The notes beneath the pieces are model-generated. The model saw only the letters and a program-made list of their open reading frames with translations. It was not told the origin of the DNA and made no database searches. Below are positions 21,003-29,400 of a stretch of DNA of 64,000 bases, piece by piece (positions within the stretch are counted from its first letter, which is position 1; each line of letters begins with the position of its first letter). Both the position numbers and the translations under genes were made by a program. Source of the stretch: FEN-1250 sp038237245 (GTDB taxonomy: Bacteria > Gemmatimonadota > Gemmatimonadetes > Gemmatimonadales > Gemmatimonadaceae); the NCBI GenBank assembly GCA_038237245.1, contig JBBRYY010000001.1, forward strand, positions 1 through 64,000. The letters run 5' to 3'.

Positions 21003-21829
21003 GGCTTCGTCTCCGGTGGCGGTGGCGCTGGTACGCGAGCAGCAGCCGGCGCAGCGACCGGCATGGTCGCGCCGTCGGCCGCGGATGCCGCGGCGGGATC
21101 GCGCAGGCGATCGTCCATGTCCTTCGGGCGATAGGGCGCCGGGCGCGTTGGCGCCGTGCGCGTCGCGCCCGGTACCATCTGCCCGTTCTCCCCAGGGTAT
21201 CCCGCCGGTGACGTGTCGGCGACGACGCCCGCGATCGATCCCTGCAGCGCGCGCATGTAATTCACCACGTCCCAGCGATCCGCATCCTCGATGCGCACGT
21301 AGTTGGGCATGAGGCCGCGACCATTCCGGATCATCCCGTAGAGGTAGCCATCGGTGCGCCCCTTGGTGGCGGGGCCGAGGAGATTGGGGGCGGGCACGCC
21401 GAAGCGCACCGCCGGACCATCGCCCTTCCCCGCCACGCCGTGACAGACGGCGCAGTTGATCTGATAGTATTTGCGTCCGTTGTCGAGCGACACACGCGTC
21501 GCCGCATGCGGATTCGGAATTCCCGCCATCGAGTCGACCACGCCAGGATTCGGTATCGCGCCCGGCCCGTTCGTCATGCTTCCGTTGTACGACACCACGT
21601 ACCCCGGCACCGTGTTCCCCGTGATGGGCACCGAGTACGCGACGAATGTGCTGTCCGATCCTCCCGGACGGAACGGCGTCGTGTCGTTGCCCGCGTATTC
21701 CGCTTCCCACGGCTCGATGCGCGGCTGGTCCCTGAAGTCCGAAAAGATGTTGGAGACGAAGCCGCACGCCCCGAGTGCGAGCCCCACGGGAACGACCGCA
21801 ACGCAGCGCGCCACTCGACTAGCGTTCAC
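20999..21829 (-). CDS. actE: Alternative complex III subunit ActE (mono-haem cytochrome c lipoprotein)
   Basis: Periplasmic, membrane-anchored cytochrome c subunit (276 aa) that hands electrons from ACIII towards a terminal oxidase or carrier. An N-terminal lipoprotein signal ends in the lipobox LGAC (Cys22). One haem motif, CAVCH, lies near residue 127, with a likely Met ligand in GLMPNYVRIEDADRW. The C-terminal tail is Pro/Ala-rich and low complexity. The start overlaps the end of actD by 11 nt and its stop overlaps actF by 4 nt. Confidence 0.93.
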   Translation of the reverse strand: MNASRVARCVAVVPVGLALGACGFVSNIFSDFRDQPRIEPWEAEYAGNDTTPFRPGGSDSTFVAYSVPITGNTVPGYVVSYNGSMTNGPGAIPNPGVVDSMAGIPNPHAATRVSLDNGRKYYQINCAVCHGVAGKGDGPAVRFGVPAPNLLGPATKGRTDGYLYGMIRNGRGLMPNYVRIEDADRWDVVNYMRALQGSIAGVVADTSPAGYPGENGQMVPGATRTAPTRPAPYRPKDMDDRLRDPAAASAADGATMPVAAPAAARVPAPPPPETKP

Positions 21830-22319
21830 CGCGCACCTCCTCCGCTCCCTTCTCCTGCAGCACGCGCCGCACGACCTCTGCCTCGTCCGGCCTGCACTCC
21901 ACCCAGATCCCGAAGCTCCCGTCGCTGAAGCGCGGATCGTAGCCCACGGTGCTGGTGATGCGCGGAATCTTCGCGGCCACGAACAACCCGAGCACCGTCG
22001 CCAGCGATCCGATGAGCACCATGACCTCGAAGCCGAAGATCGTGTACGGCACCCACGAGGCGATCGGCTTGCCGCCGGTCACGAGGGGCCAGTAGTCCGA
22101 GATCCAGATCGGAATCCAATAGCCGAACGTCACCCCCAGCAGCGCCCCGATCAGCGTGAAGCGGCGCACGATGCTCGGCGGATGCCTGAGCACCTCGTCC
22201 AGCTCGTGGCGCGGCGTCGGCGTATACACCGTCACATCGCCCACGCGCAGCTTCTTGAGCTCCGTGATCGCGTCGACGGTCGAGTCGAGCTCCGAAAACA
22301 CTCCGACGATTCCCCGCAT
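21819..22319 (-). CDS. actD: Alternative complex III subunit ActD (DUF3341 membrane protein)
   Basis: Two-helix membrane subunit (166 aa) of alternative complex III. The cytoplasmic N-terminal domain (GVFSELDSTVDAITELKKL) is followed by two helices, FTLIGALLGVTFGYWIPIW and FGFEVMVLIGSLATVLGLFV, then a short cytoplasmic C-terminal segment with the family-typical PDEAEVVRRVLQEKGAEEV. Its ATG overlaps the actC stop by 1 nt (TGATG). ActD is structural in known ACIII complexes and has no cofactor. Confidence 0.92.
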   Translation of the reverse strand: MRGIVGVFSELDSTVDAITELKKLRVGDVTVYTPTPRHELDEVLRHPPSIVRRFTLIGALLGVTFGYWIPIWISDYWPLVTGGKPIASWVPYTIFGFEVMVLIGSLATVLGLFVAAKIPRITSTVGYDPRFSDGSFGIWVECRPDEAEVVRRVLQEKGAEEVRGER

Positions 22320-23767
22320 CAGTGGACCTCCGCCGGCTCGACGGCGCCCGGCGTCTCGCCATGGCCATCCACGCTGAGCCGCGACACATGGTGTCGCATC
22401 TTCGGCGGCACGATTTCCTTGATCTCGGAGATCGCCATGATCGGCAGCTGCTTCACGAACAGCAGGAACCACATCGAGAACCAGCCAAAGCTCCCGAGGA
22501 GGATCGCCCAGTCGATGTACGACGGCGCGTACGGCCCCCACTGCCACGGCTCGAACTCGTGCGACATCGACGGCACGATGATCACGAACCGCTCGTACCA
22601 CATCCCGAGATTGATGAAGATCGAGAGTGTAAAGAGGAAGGTCGTGTTCCGCCGCAGCTTCTGGAAAAAGAGGAGCATGGGCAGGATCCCGTTGCACGTC
22701 AGCATGATCCAGGCGGCCCACCACCACTGCCCGAAGACACGATTCCAGAAGTACGACTGCTCGATCTCGCTCCCGCTGTACCACGCGATGAAGAACTCGG
22801 TGAGATACGCGCAGCCGACGACGAGCGACGTGAAGAGGCAGAGCTTCGCCGCCGCGTCGAGCACGTTCAGCGTCACATAGTGCTTGAGCTTGAACCAGCG
22901 GCGCATCGGGATCATGATCGTGAAGACCATCCCGATTCCGGAAAAGATCGCGCCGGCGACGAAGTACGGCGGGAAGATCGTCGTGTGCCACCCCGGCAGA
23001 TTCGCCATGGCGAAGTCGAACGAAACGACGGAGTGCACCGAGAGCACGAGCGGCGTCGAGAACGCGGCGAGAAAGAGATACGCGCGCGCGAAGTGCCGCC
23101 ACTCGCGGTCCGAGTTGCGCCATCCGAACGACAGCACGCCGAAGATCTGCTTGCGGACCGGATTCGTTTCGCGGTCACGGAGCACCGCGATATCCGGAAT
23201 CAATCCGATGAAGAGGAAGGTCGCCGAGACGGTGAGGTACGTGAGGATCGCGAACACGTCCCACACCAGCGGGCTCTTGAACTGCGGCCAGATCAGGCGC
23301 CAGTTCGGATACGGAATGAGCCAGAAGAACTTCCACGGCCGGCCGAGGTGCAGAATCGGAAACAGTCCTGCGGTCATGACCGCGAACACCGTCATCGCCT
23401 CGGCGCATCGATAGATCGTCGTGCGGAATCCGGCGCGGAAGAGATACAGAATGGCGGAGATCAGCGTTCCGGCGTGGCCGATACCGACCCAGAACACGAA
23501 GGTGATGATGTACACACCCCACATCGCCGGCGGGCGGTATCCCGCGACGCCCAATCCCATGTAGATCTGGTACATCCACGCCGTCGCGCCGATCAGCATG
23601 CAGAACACCGAGAACGCGAGCCCCAAAAACCACGCCTTCGTGAGCTTGAGGGTGTCGAGAATCTCGTCCGTGACCTGCGTGTAGCTCGTCACGGCCGGCA
23701 GCTGCACATCCGCCTTGGCCGTGTTGTCCGGCCGAAGCTCGAGACGCTCGGGAGCCATTGCGCTCAT
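22319..23767 (-). CDS. actC: Alternative complex III subunit ActC (NrfD/PsrC-like quinol-binding subunit)
   Basis: Polytopic membrane subunit (482 aa, about 10 helices) of ACIII that oxidises quinol and passes electrons to the Fe-S clusters of ActB. NrfD/PsrC family features include WVGIGHAGTLISAILYLFR, the helix with HLGRPWKFFWLIPYPN, and FINLGMWYERFVIIVPS; the GHAGTLIS region and nearby charged residues belong to the proposed quinol site. The start at 23767 follows the actB stop by 4 nt. The N-terminal roughly 40 residues are cytoplasmic. Confidence 0.94.
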   Translation of the reverse strand: MSAMAPERLELRPDNTAKADVQLPAVTSYTQVTDEILDTLKLTKAWFLGLAFSVFCMLIGATAWMYQIYMGLGVAGYRPPAMWGVYIITFVFWVGIGHAGTLISAILYLFRAGFRTTIYRCAEAMTVFAVMTAGLFPILHLGRPWKFFWLIPYPNWRLIWPQFKSPLVWDVFAILTYLTVSATFLFIGLIPDIAVLRDRETNPVRKQIFGVLSFGWRNSDREWRHFARAYLFLAAFSTPLVLSVHSVVSFDFAMANLPGWHTTIFPPYFVAGAIFSGIGMVFTIMIPMRRWFKLKHYVTLNVLDAAAKLCLFTSLVVGCAYLTEFFIAWYSGSEIEQSYFWNRVFGQWWWAAWIMLTCNGILPMLLFFQKLRRNTTFLFTLSIFINLGMWYERFVIIVPSMSHEFEPWQWGPYAPSYIDWAILLGSFGWFSMWFLLFVKQLPIMAISEIKEIVPPKMRHHVSRLSVDGHGETPGAVEPAEVH

Positions 23768-23771
23768 CGGC

Positions 23772-26700
23772 TCACCGTCCCGCCGGCGCCGACGGCGCCG
23801 AGTGATTGACCTTCTTCAAGTACACCACCGCGGTGAACGTGTTGAGCTCCTCGAACACGTGATAGGCGCGCCTGTCCTCGATCATCTTGGTCACCGACCA
23901 TTCCGGATCCGCCGCGTCGCCGAAGGTGATCGCATTCGATGGGCACGCCTGCGCGCACGACGTCGTGAACTCATCCGCCTGCACGGCGCGTCCCTCGAGC
24001 TTGGCGCGATTCTCCGACTCGCGAATGCGCTGCACGCAGAAGGTGCACTTCTCCATCACACCCTTGCCGCGCACAGTCACATCGGGATTGAGCTGCCAGT
24101 TCATGCGCTCCGGCCACGCGTATTGCGGCCGACGCGGCTCGCCGTAGCCGAACCAGTTGAAGTAGCGAACCTTGTACGGACAGTTGTTCGAACAGTAGCG
24201 CGTGCCGACACAGCGATTGTAGACCTGCACGTTGAGCCCGTCGGGCGAGTGATACGTCGCGTACACCGGGCACACGGGCTCGCACGGCGCGTTGCCGCAC
24301 TGCTGGCACATCATCGGCACGAAGCGCGTCTCGAAGCTGTCGTCCAGCGTCTCGCCGCCTTCGAAGTAGCGTTCGAGACGGATCCACGCCATCTCGCGAC
24401 CGCGCAGGATGTTCGCGCCGGTCTGTCCCTCGAGCCCCGGCGTCGCCGTTGACTGATGCGGCGCGCCCACCGTTGCAATGTTGTTCTCCGCATAGCACGC
24501 GGTGACGCAGGCCGAGCAGCCGGTGCACCGGGCGAGATCGACGGTCATCGCCCAGCGGCGCTTGGCCATCCCGCTCCAGTGATTCGGATCGTACATCCCC
24601 TTCTTGTTGTCGTCGCTCGGCAGATCGCCCTGCGCATCCTGCGCGACTGGCGCGCGGAGCCCGGGGAGGAACGCGTGCGACGCGTCGCCGGGCATGTGCT
24701 CTTCCGCTCCCGCCTCGCCATCCTTCACCCCGCCGGCGTGCTGCGTCTCGCCTACGCCCGCCGCCGGGAAAAGTCCGAGGTCGCGCGCCTCGATGGCCTG
24801 CGCAATGCCGCGTCCGTGCTGCCGGGCGGACCCTTCGGTGCTCACGACCGGCACGAAGTCCCCAGTCTTGGTGACCTTCACCTTCGTCGACGTCCACGCC
24901 TGTGCGCCGGATTTGGAGTCGAAGACGGCGGAGAGCAAATCGCCCGGATTCGAGCCGATGTTTTGCGCGTAACGTCCGTACGCCGTGTGTCCTCGGCCGA
25001 AGGCGATCGCGATCGTGTCGCCGCGGAGTCCGGGGTAGACGTATGCGGGCGCCGTGAGCGAGCCGTTCGGCGTCTCGACGCGCAGGACGTCGCCGGCATC
25101 GATCGCGAGCCGCGCGGCTGCCTTCGAGCCGACCTCGATCACCGTCTGCCAACACACCTTGGTGACGGGATCCGGAATCTCCTGGAGCCAGGGCTTGTTC
25201 GCGCCGCTGCCGTCCTCGAGCATCGGCGAGGGATAGACGACGAGGTACATGTCGCCCGATGTCGACTCGATATTTGCCGCGGCGCGCGTTGTCGCGACCG
25301 CGCCTTTTTTCGCGCGCTCTCCAGCCAGCGTACCGTTGCCAAGGCCCTTTATCAGAGCCGACGTAAACGCTGTCGTACCACCGGGATAGCGCGAGATCAA
25401 ATACTCACGATAGTTCGGCGTCGGGTGCGCGCCCGCCGTCTTCGGATTCGCCTTTGCCACCGCCATCAGAACGTCCGCCGTGGCGCGCGTGTCGTACACC
25501 GGATCCATGCCGGGCTGCTGCAGCGAGATCACACCGGGGAGCGGCTGCGCGTCGCCCCACGATTCGATCGCGTGGCTGTCCGGCAGCACCAGATCGCACA
25601 GCTCGGCCGTCTCGTCCGGATAGCTGGAGAACGCAACCTTGAACGGGACCTTCGCCATCGCGTCGGCGACCTTGGCGCTCTTCGGCGTGGTGAACACCGG
25701 ATTCGCGCCGCGCACGAAGAGCAGCGAGACCTGCCCGGCGCGCATCTTCTCGATGGCATCGGTGAGCTCGGCGTCCGTTGCCATCCCTTCGAAGCCCTCG
25801 ATCGGACGCGCGGTGAGCACCGAGCGGCCAACGTTGCCGAACTTCTGATTCAGCTCGTTCACCGCCAGCGCGAGGTCGTACGCCCCGCCGGCGAGGAAGA
25901 GGCTCGGTGTGCCAGCCGCAAGCTCGGTTGCCAGCGCCTGCAGCGTTGCCACGGGCACATCGCTCGCCTGTGCGGCCTGCGCGATCGAGCCCGAGCCGGC
26001 GATCGCATTCGCGATGGCGAGCTCGGAGCCGGGCTTGCACGCGATCCACGTGTCCGCATTCATGCCTGTAAGCGAGCGGCGCGGTCCGACGTAGATCACG
26101 CGCGGCGCCTCAGCGCCCTTCGCACGCGCATCGGCGAACGAGAGCTGCTGCGGGACGTTGGCGCCCCACGTCTCGAGGAAATCGGCGCCGAAGGAAACGA
26201 TGACCTTCGCGGCCGCGAAGTCGAGCGACGGCCAGGCGACGCCGTAACTCTGCTTGTTCGCCGCGATGACGCCGCCGTCGGCGAGCGCGGCGTAGCTCAG
26301 GTGCGCAGGCATGCCGAAGCCGGCGAGCCACGCATCGAGGAAACCGGGAAAGCTCCCCGTCTCGTGCTGATTGATGAAGAGCGCACCGCCGGCCTTTCCG
26401 GCGCTCTGCACCGACGCGAGCTGCTGGCCGAGGAGCGTGAGCGCCTGCGCCCACGAGATCGGCGAGAGCTTGCCATCCTTGCGGAGCATCGGCTGACGGT
26501 AGCGATCCGGATTGTAGAGTCCCTGCACCGCCGCCTGCCCGCGCGAGCAGAGCGCGCCTCGATTGAGCGGGTGATCGGGGTTCCCCTCGACCTTGAAGGT
26601 GCGTCCGTCGCGCACCTCGAGCAGCACGCCGCATCCGGCGGCGCACTCGCGGCACGTCGACGCATAGTAGTTCGAAACGCCGGGGACGGTCTCGTCGGGC

Positions 26701-26849
26701 TGGACGAGATACGGTATGAGCTTCTCCCCGGTATCCGAGCTGCACCCGATCGCCGCTGTCGTCGCGCCGGCGGCGCCGAGCACCTTGAGGAAGGTGCGGC
26801 GGGTCGTGCCCTGTTTCGGATCCGTCACCGCGATCGGGCTCTCACTCAT
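23772..26849 (-). CDS. actB: Alternative complex III subunit ActB (molybdopterin-oxidoreductase-like plus Fe-S ferredoxin fusion)
   Basis: Large periplasm-facing subunit (1025 aa). A Tat signal with TRRTFLK (16-22) directs export. The first part (about 60-690) resembles the molybdopterin oxidoreductase fold but in ACIII is normally without molybdenum cofactor. Unlike some described homologues it retains a Cys motif, CRECAAGCG and downstream ALCSRG, which could hold an extra [4Fe-4S] cluster. The last third is a four-cluster ferredoxin-like module with Cys groups CTGCSACVTAC, CQQCGNAPCEPVC, CVGTRYCSNNC and CTFC/CAQAC. It links ActC quinol oxidation to the haems. It lies 9 nt after actA. Confidence 0.95.
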   Translation of the reverse strand: MSESPIAVTDPKQGTTRRTFLKVLGAAGATTAAIGCSSDTGEKLIPYLVQPDETVPGVSNYYASTCRECAAGCGVLLEVRDGRTFKVEGNPDHPLNRGALCSRGQAAVQGLYNPDRYRQPMLRKDGKLSPISWAQALTLLGQQLASVQSAGKAGGALFINQHETGSFPGFLDAWLAGFGMPAHLSYAALADGGVIAANKQSYGVAWPSLDFAAAKVIVSFGADFLETWGANVPQQLSFADARAKGAEAPRVIYVGPRRSLTGMNADTWIACKPGSELAIANAIAGSGSIAQAAQASDVPVATLQALATELAAGTPSLFLAGGAYDLALAVNELNQKFGNVGRSVLTARPIEGFEGMATDAELTDAIEKMRAGQVSLLFVRGANPVFTTPKSAKVADAMAKVPFKVAFSSYPDETAELCDLVLPDSHAIESWGDAQPLPGVISLQQPGMDPVYDTRATADVLMAVAKANPKTAGAHPTPNYREYLISRYPGGTTAFTSALIKGLGNGTLAGERAKKGAVATTRAAANIESTSGDMYLVVYPSPMLEDGSGANKPWLQEIPDPVTKVCWQTVIEVGSKAAARLAIDAGDVLRVETPNGSLTAPAYVYPGLRGDTIAIAFGRGHTAYGRYAQNIGSNPGDLLSAVFDSKSGAQAWTSTKVKVTKTGDFVPVVSTEGSARQHGRGIAQAIEARDLGLFPAAGVGETQHAGGVKDGEAGAEEHMPGDASHAFLPGLRAPVAQDAQGDLPSDDNKKGMYDPNHWSGMAKRRWAMTVDLARCTGCSACVTACYAENNIATVGAPHQSTATPGLEGQTGANILRGREMAWIRLERYFEGGETLDDSFETRFVPMMCQQCGNAPCEPVCPVYATYHSPDGLNVQVYNRCVGTRYCSNNCPYKVRYFNWFGYGEPRRPQYAWPERMNWQLNPDVTVRGKGVMEKCTFCVQRIRESENRAKLEGRAVQADEFTTSCAQACPSNAITFGDAADPEWSVTKMIEDRRAYHVFEELNTFTAVVYLKKVNHSAPSAPAGR

Positions 26850-26858
26850 GCGCGATTC

Positions 26859-27572
26859 CTAGTAGTGGCACGTGCTGCAGTCGTAGCGGGCTTTCCACGC
26901 GGGATTCACGTTGCCGATGTGACAGTTGACGCACCATCCCATGTTGAGCGGTGCGTACTGGTAGACGCGGTTCATCTGCTGCACCTGTCCGTGACAGCTC
27001 TGGCAGGTGACGCCGGCGTTCACGTGGCGCATGTGCGGGAACTGAACGTAGTCGGGAACCTTGTGCACACGCACCCATGGAATTGGCTGCTTGTTCTTCC
27101 AGTAGGTGGTGAGCTGCTCGATCCCTTCGCTCGTGCGCGCGGGGAGACCATCGGTGGCGGGGCGCTGAGCGGTGACGACCGTGTGGCAGCCCATGCACGT
27201 GTTGACGGACGGAAGCCCGGGGTCCATCGCCTTGTTCGCCGAGAAGTGGCAATACAGACAGCTCATGCCGAGCGTCTGGACGTGGCGCGGGTGCGGAAAG
27301 GCGATAGGCTGGACGGGCGAGCGCCCCTGGCGCGTGGATCCGCCCCAGTAACCCCACTCGCCACGGTTCACGATGGTGGTGTCGGGGGCCTTGTTCGTCG
27401 CGCGTGCGGACGGTATGGCGGCAGGAGCACTGGCAGGAGCAGCGGCGGGAGCGGCGGTCGGCTGCTGCGATTGCTGCTGTTGTCGTGCGCCGGTGTACGC
27501 GGATGCGATTGCGGCAATGGCCGCAAGCACCACGAATCCCGGCAGGACTGCCCACTTTTTCCGAATCGTCAT
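26859..27572 (-). CDS. actA: Alternative complex III subunit ActA (pentahaem cytochrome c)
   Basis: First gene of the act operon (237 aa). An N-terminal hydrophobic helix (about 8-26) anchors or exports the protein; a Gln/Ala/Pro-rich linker follows. Five c-type haem motifs are visible in order: CLYCH, CMGCH, CQSCH, CVNCH and CSTCH. Together with the haem of ActE these form the electron wire of alternative complex III. The C-terminus ends on the last haem motif (CHY). No good Shine-Dalgarno precedes the ATG. A CRP-type palindrome lies 38-55 nt upstream of it. Confidence 0.95.
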   Translation of the reverse strand: MTIRKKWAVLPGFVVLAAIAAIASAYTGARQQQQSQQPTAAPAAAPASAPAAIPSARATNKAPDTTIVNRGEWGYWGGSTRQGRSPVQPIAFPHPRHVQTLGMSCLYCHFSANKAMDPGLPSVNTCMGCHTVVTAQRPATDGLPARTSEGIEQLTTYWKNKQPIPWVRVHKVPDYVQFPHMRHVNAGVTCQSCHGQVQQMNRVYQYAPLNMGWCVNCHIGNVNPAWKARYDCSTCHY

Positions 27573-27728
27573 CGCACCAAGGAAGCGGTCAACCCAGAAG
27601 TCGCTGCGTTTGTGAAATTGTTCACAAGCAGTGCAAGTGAAGCGGGAATCTGCACATGGGCCGCATCACGCGCAAGTGGCACTCGGCGAAAGCTTTAGCC
27701 GACAACTTTATTCCGGTATTCACGTTAC
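27573..27728. promoter_or_regulatory. 156-bp upstream region of the act operon
   Basis: Non-coding gap between actA and the amidohydrolase-like gene, all on the minus strand. It contains the palindromic CRP/FNR-type site described separately and, further upstream, an AT-richer stretch (about 27690-27726, aactttattccggtattcacg) where the act promoter may lie. No terminator hairpin for the upstream gene was found. Confidence 0.5.
27610..27627. promoter_or_regulatory. Palindromic CRP/FNR-family operator upstream of actA
   Basis: The 18-bp sequence TTGTGAAATTGTTCACAA is a 7-bp perfect dyad with a 4-nt centre. It contains TGTGA-N6-TCACA, the consensus for CRP-type regulators, and differs from the FNR core TTGAT-N4-ATCAA. 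The centre lies about 46 nt upstream of the actA start codon. A Crp/Fnr-family protein probably controls the ACIII operon; repression or activation depends on the unknown transcription start. Confidence 0.7.
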
Positions 27729-28478
27729 TCAGGGCGCCTCAGCGAGCTTCAACGCTCGCGTTTCCGCCGGAAGGAGCTCGAGATTTGCGCGTGGCGATTG
27801 CACGAGCCGAAGTGGCCACGCGGATCCGAAGAGAAAGTGCGCGCCGCCGATCGTATGCAGCAGATGTGCGAGGTCATCCTCCGGTGGTCCCCAGATCCAC
27901 GAGATGTCCCAGTGCAGCCGCGCGCGCTCCTCTGGCGTGAGCCCCCAGTGCGACTCTTCGATCAACGCGCGACCCGCCGACGTCACCACGACGCGCACGC
28001 GCGGGTCCGCGCGCACGATCGCACGAACGTGCGCGCCGCTCAGATCACCCGCGACATCGAGCGCGCTCCGCTGACGCACATCCTCGAAGCGCGTCGTGAG
28101 CACGAGCGGAAGCCCGATCTCGCCGCACGCGCGCGCGAGATGCGCGAGCCGCGAGTCGTGCGCACTCATCCCCCACTGCGGCGGATAGGCGCGAATCGCG
28201 CGCGCACCCGCGGCGTGCGCGGCGATGAGCGCGGACTCCCAGCGCGGCCAGTCGGGACGGATCGCTGGCACGGGCTCGAGCACCGCACGATGCGGCTCCA
28301 GCGCCGCGAAAAGCGCCTCGTTCCCCGCGGTGACGTCACGATGGAAGGCGGTGGGAAGATGGCCCACCCACGCGCCCGCAATTCCCTCGCGCGCGAGCAC
28401 GCGCACGAGCACCTCCGGGTCCGGGTGCGGCAGCTCGCGAAAGGGATACGCGCCGATGAAGCAGTTGACGTCGATCAT
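27729..28478 (-). CDS. Amidohydrolase-family (TIM-barrel) protein without canonical HxH
   Basis: Predicted TIM-barrel metal-hydrolase-like protein (249 aa) of the amidohydrolase_2 group. The N-terminus MIDVNCFIGAYPFRELPHPD aligns with family proteins, but the HxH metal motif of strand 1 is replaced by NCF and the terminal metal Asp region reads FGSAWPLR. Metal binding is therefore doubtful. It is the last gene of the heparinase-trmJ-aminotransferase-amidohydrolase series, 25 nt after a canonical amidohydrolase, and may be a paralogue with an altered role. Function unknown. Confidence 0.6.
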   Translation of the reverse strand: MIDVNCFIGAYPFRELPHPDPEVLVRVLAREGIAGAWVGHLPTAFHRDVTAGNEALFAALEPHRAVLEPVPAIRPDWPRWESALIAAHAAGARAIRAYPPQWGMSAHDSRLAHLARACGEIGLPLVLTTRFEDVRQRSALDVAGDLSGAHVRAIVRADPRVRVVVTSAGRALIEESHWGLTPEERARLHWDISWIWGPPEDDLAHLLHTIGGAHFLFGSAWPLRLVQSPRANLELLPAETRALKLAEAP

Positions 28479-28503
28479 CGCTCGTGCGCTCGCAGTGGCG
28501 CCC

Positions 28504-29400
28504 TCACGTCTTCACTTTCACGTGCGCGTCGGTGCGCCGAGCCGCGACGCCGCTCGTCGGAATTCCGGGCAGCGCGTTGTGCGGGAAGATGCGCGCGGCG
28601 TTGCGCCAGCGAACCTCCTCGATTTCATCCTCGCTCATCCCGATCGCGTCGAGCGCGCGCAGCTTCGCGAGCCCTGTCTCCATCGTGATATCGCACCCCC
28701 AGAGCATCCGCGCCGCGCCCACCGACGCGTAGACGAGATCGAGCATCCCGCGATCGACGCCGCTTCCCGAGAGATCGATGTAGATGTTCGGGATTTCCCG
28801 CACCGCCGCGCAGCTGTGCGCCCAGTCGCCGCCGCCGCCGATGTGCGCGAGGATGAACGACGTGCGCGGATGCCGCACGGCGAGGCGGCCGAGATCCACG
28901 CCATCCGAGACTTCCTGCCCCGGCCACTCGCGCGTGCGATGCTGCCAGATGTGGTGCAGCACCGGCAGCCCGCGCCGCGCCGCTTCCTCGCCAATGGGAT
29001 CGAGCAGCGGATCGTCGGCGCGCCTGCTCGCCGCGAGCTTGATGCCGACCGCGCCGCGCGCGACGCAGCGCTCGATCTCCTCTCGCGCGTGTGCGCTGTC
29101 GTTCGGGTTGACGGTGACGTAGCAGCGCACGCGATCGGGATGCGCATCCTGCAGCGCGAGCATGGCGTCGTTTCCCGAGGACACGTTCGACGGCGACGGA
29201 AAATAGGTCGGCGACTTGTGGCCCCAGCTGCCCAGGATGGAGGCGATGTGCGCGCGGATGCCGATGCGCTCCCCGGCGCGCAGCCGCGAGGCGTTCACGC
29301 GCTCCCAGTCGCCACGCCCCGAGGCCGGATGGTAGAAATGCGCGTGCACGTCGACCAGCGGCGTGCGCCCCGCGAGCGCCTCGCCTTCCGGCTCAGCCAT
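28504..29400 (-). CDS. Amidohydrolase (amidohydrolase_2 family)
   Basis: Cytoplasmic metal-dependent hydrolase or decarboxylase-type enzyme (298 aa) with a TIM-barrel fold. Strand 1 carries the HxH metal motif (DVHAHFYHP); later landmarks are the Lys-containing VGIKLAASR, HHIWQHR, SFILAHIGGGGDW and MLWGCDITMETG, which supply the remaining metal and catalytic ligands of the superfamily. The substrate is unknown. The start ATG overlaps the end of the aminotransferase gene by 8 nt, so it probably acts in the same pathway. Confidence 0.8.
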   Translation of the reverse strand: MAEPEGEALAGRTPLVDVHAHFYHPASGRGDWERVNASRLRAGERIGIRAHIASILGSWGHKSPTYFPSPSNVSSGNDAMLALQDAHPDRVRCYVTVNPNDSAHAREEIERCVARGAVGIKLAASRRADDPLLDPIGEEAARRGLPVLHHIWQHRTREWPGQEVSDGVDLGRLAVRHPRTSFILAHIGGGGDWAHSCAAVREIPNIYIDLSGSGVDRGMLDLVYASVGAARMLWGCDITMETGLAKLRALDAIGMSEDEIEEVRWRNAARIFPHNALPGIPTSGVAARRTDAHVKVKT

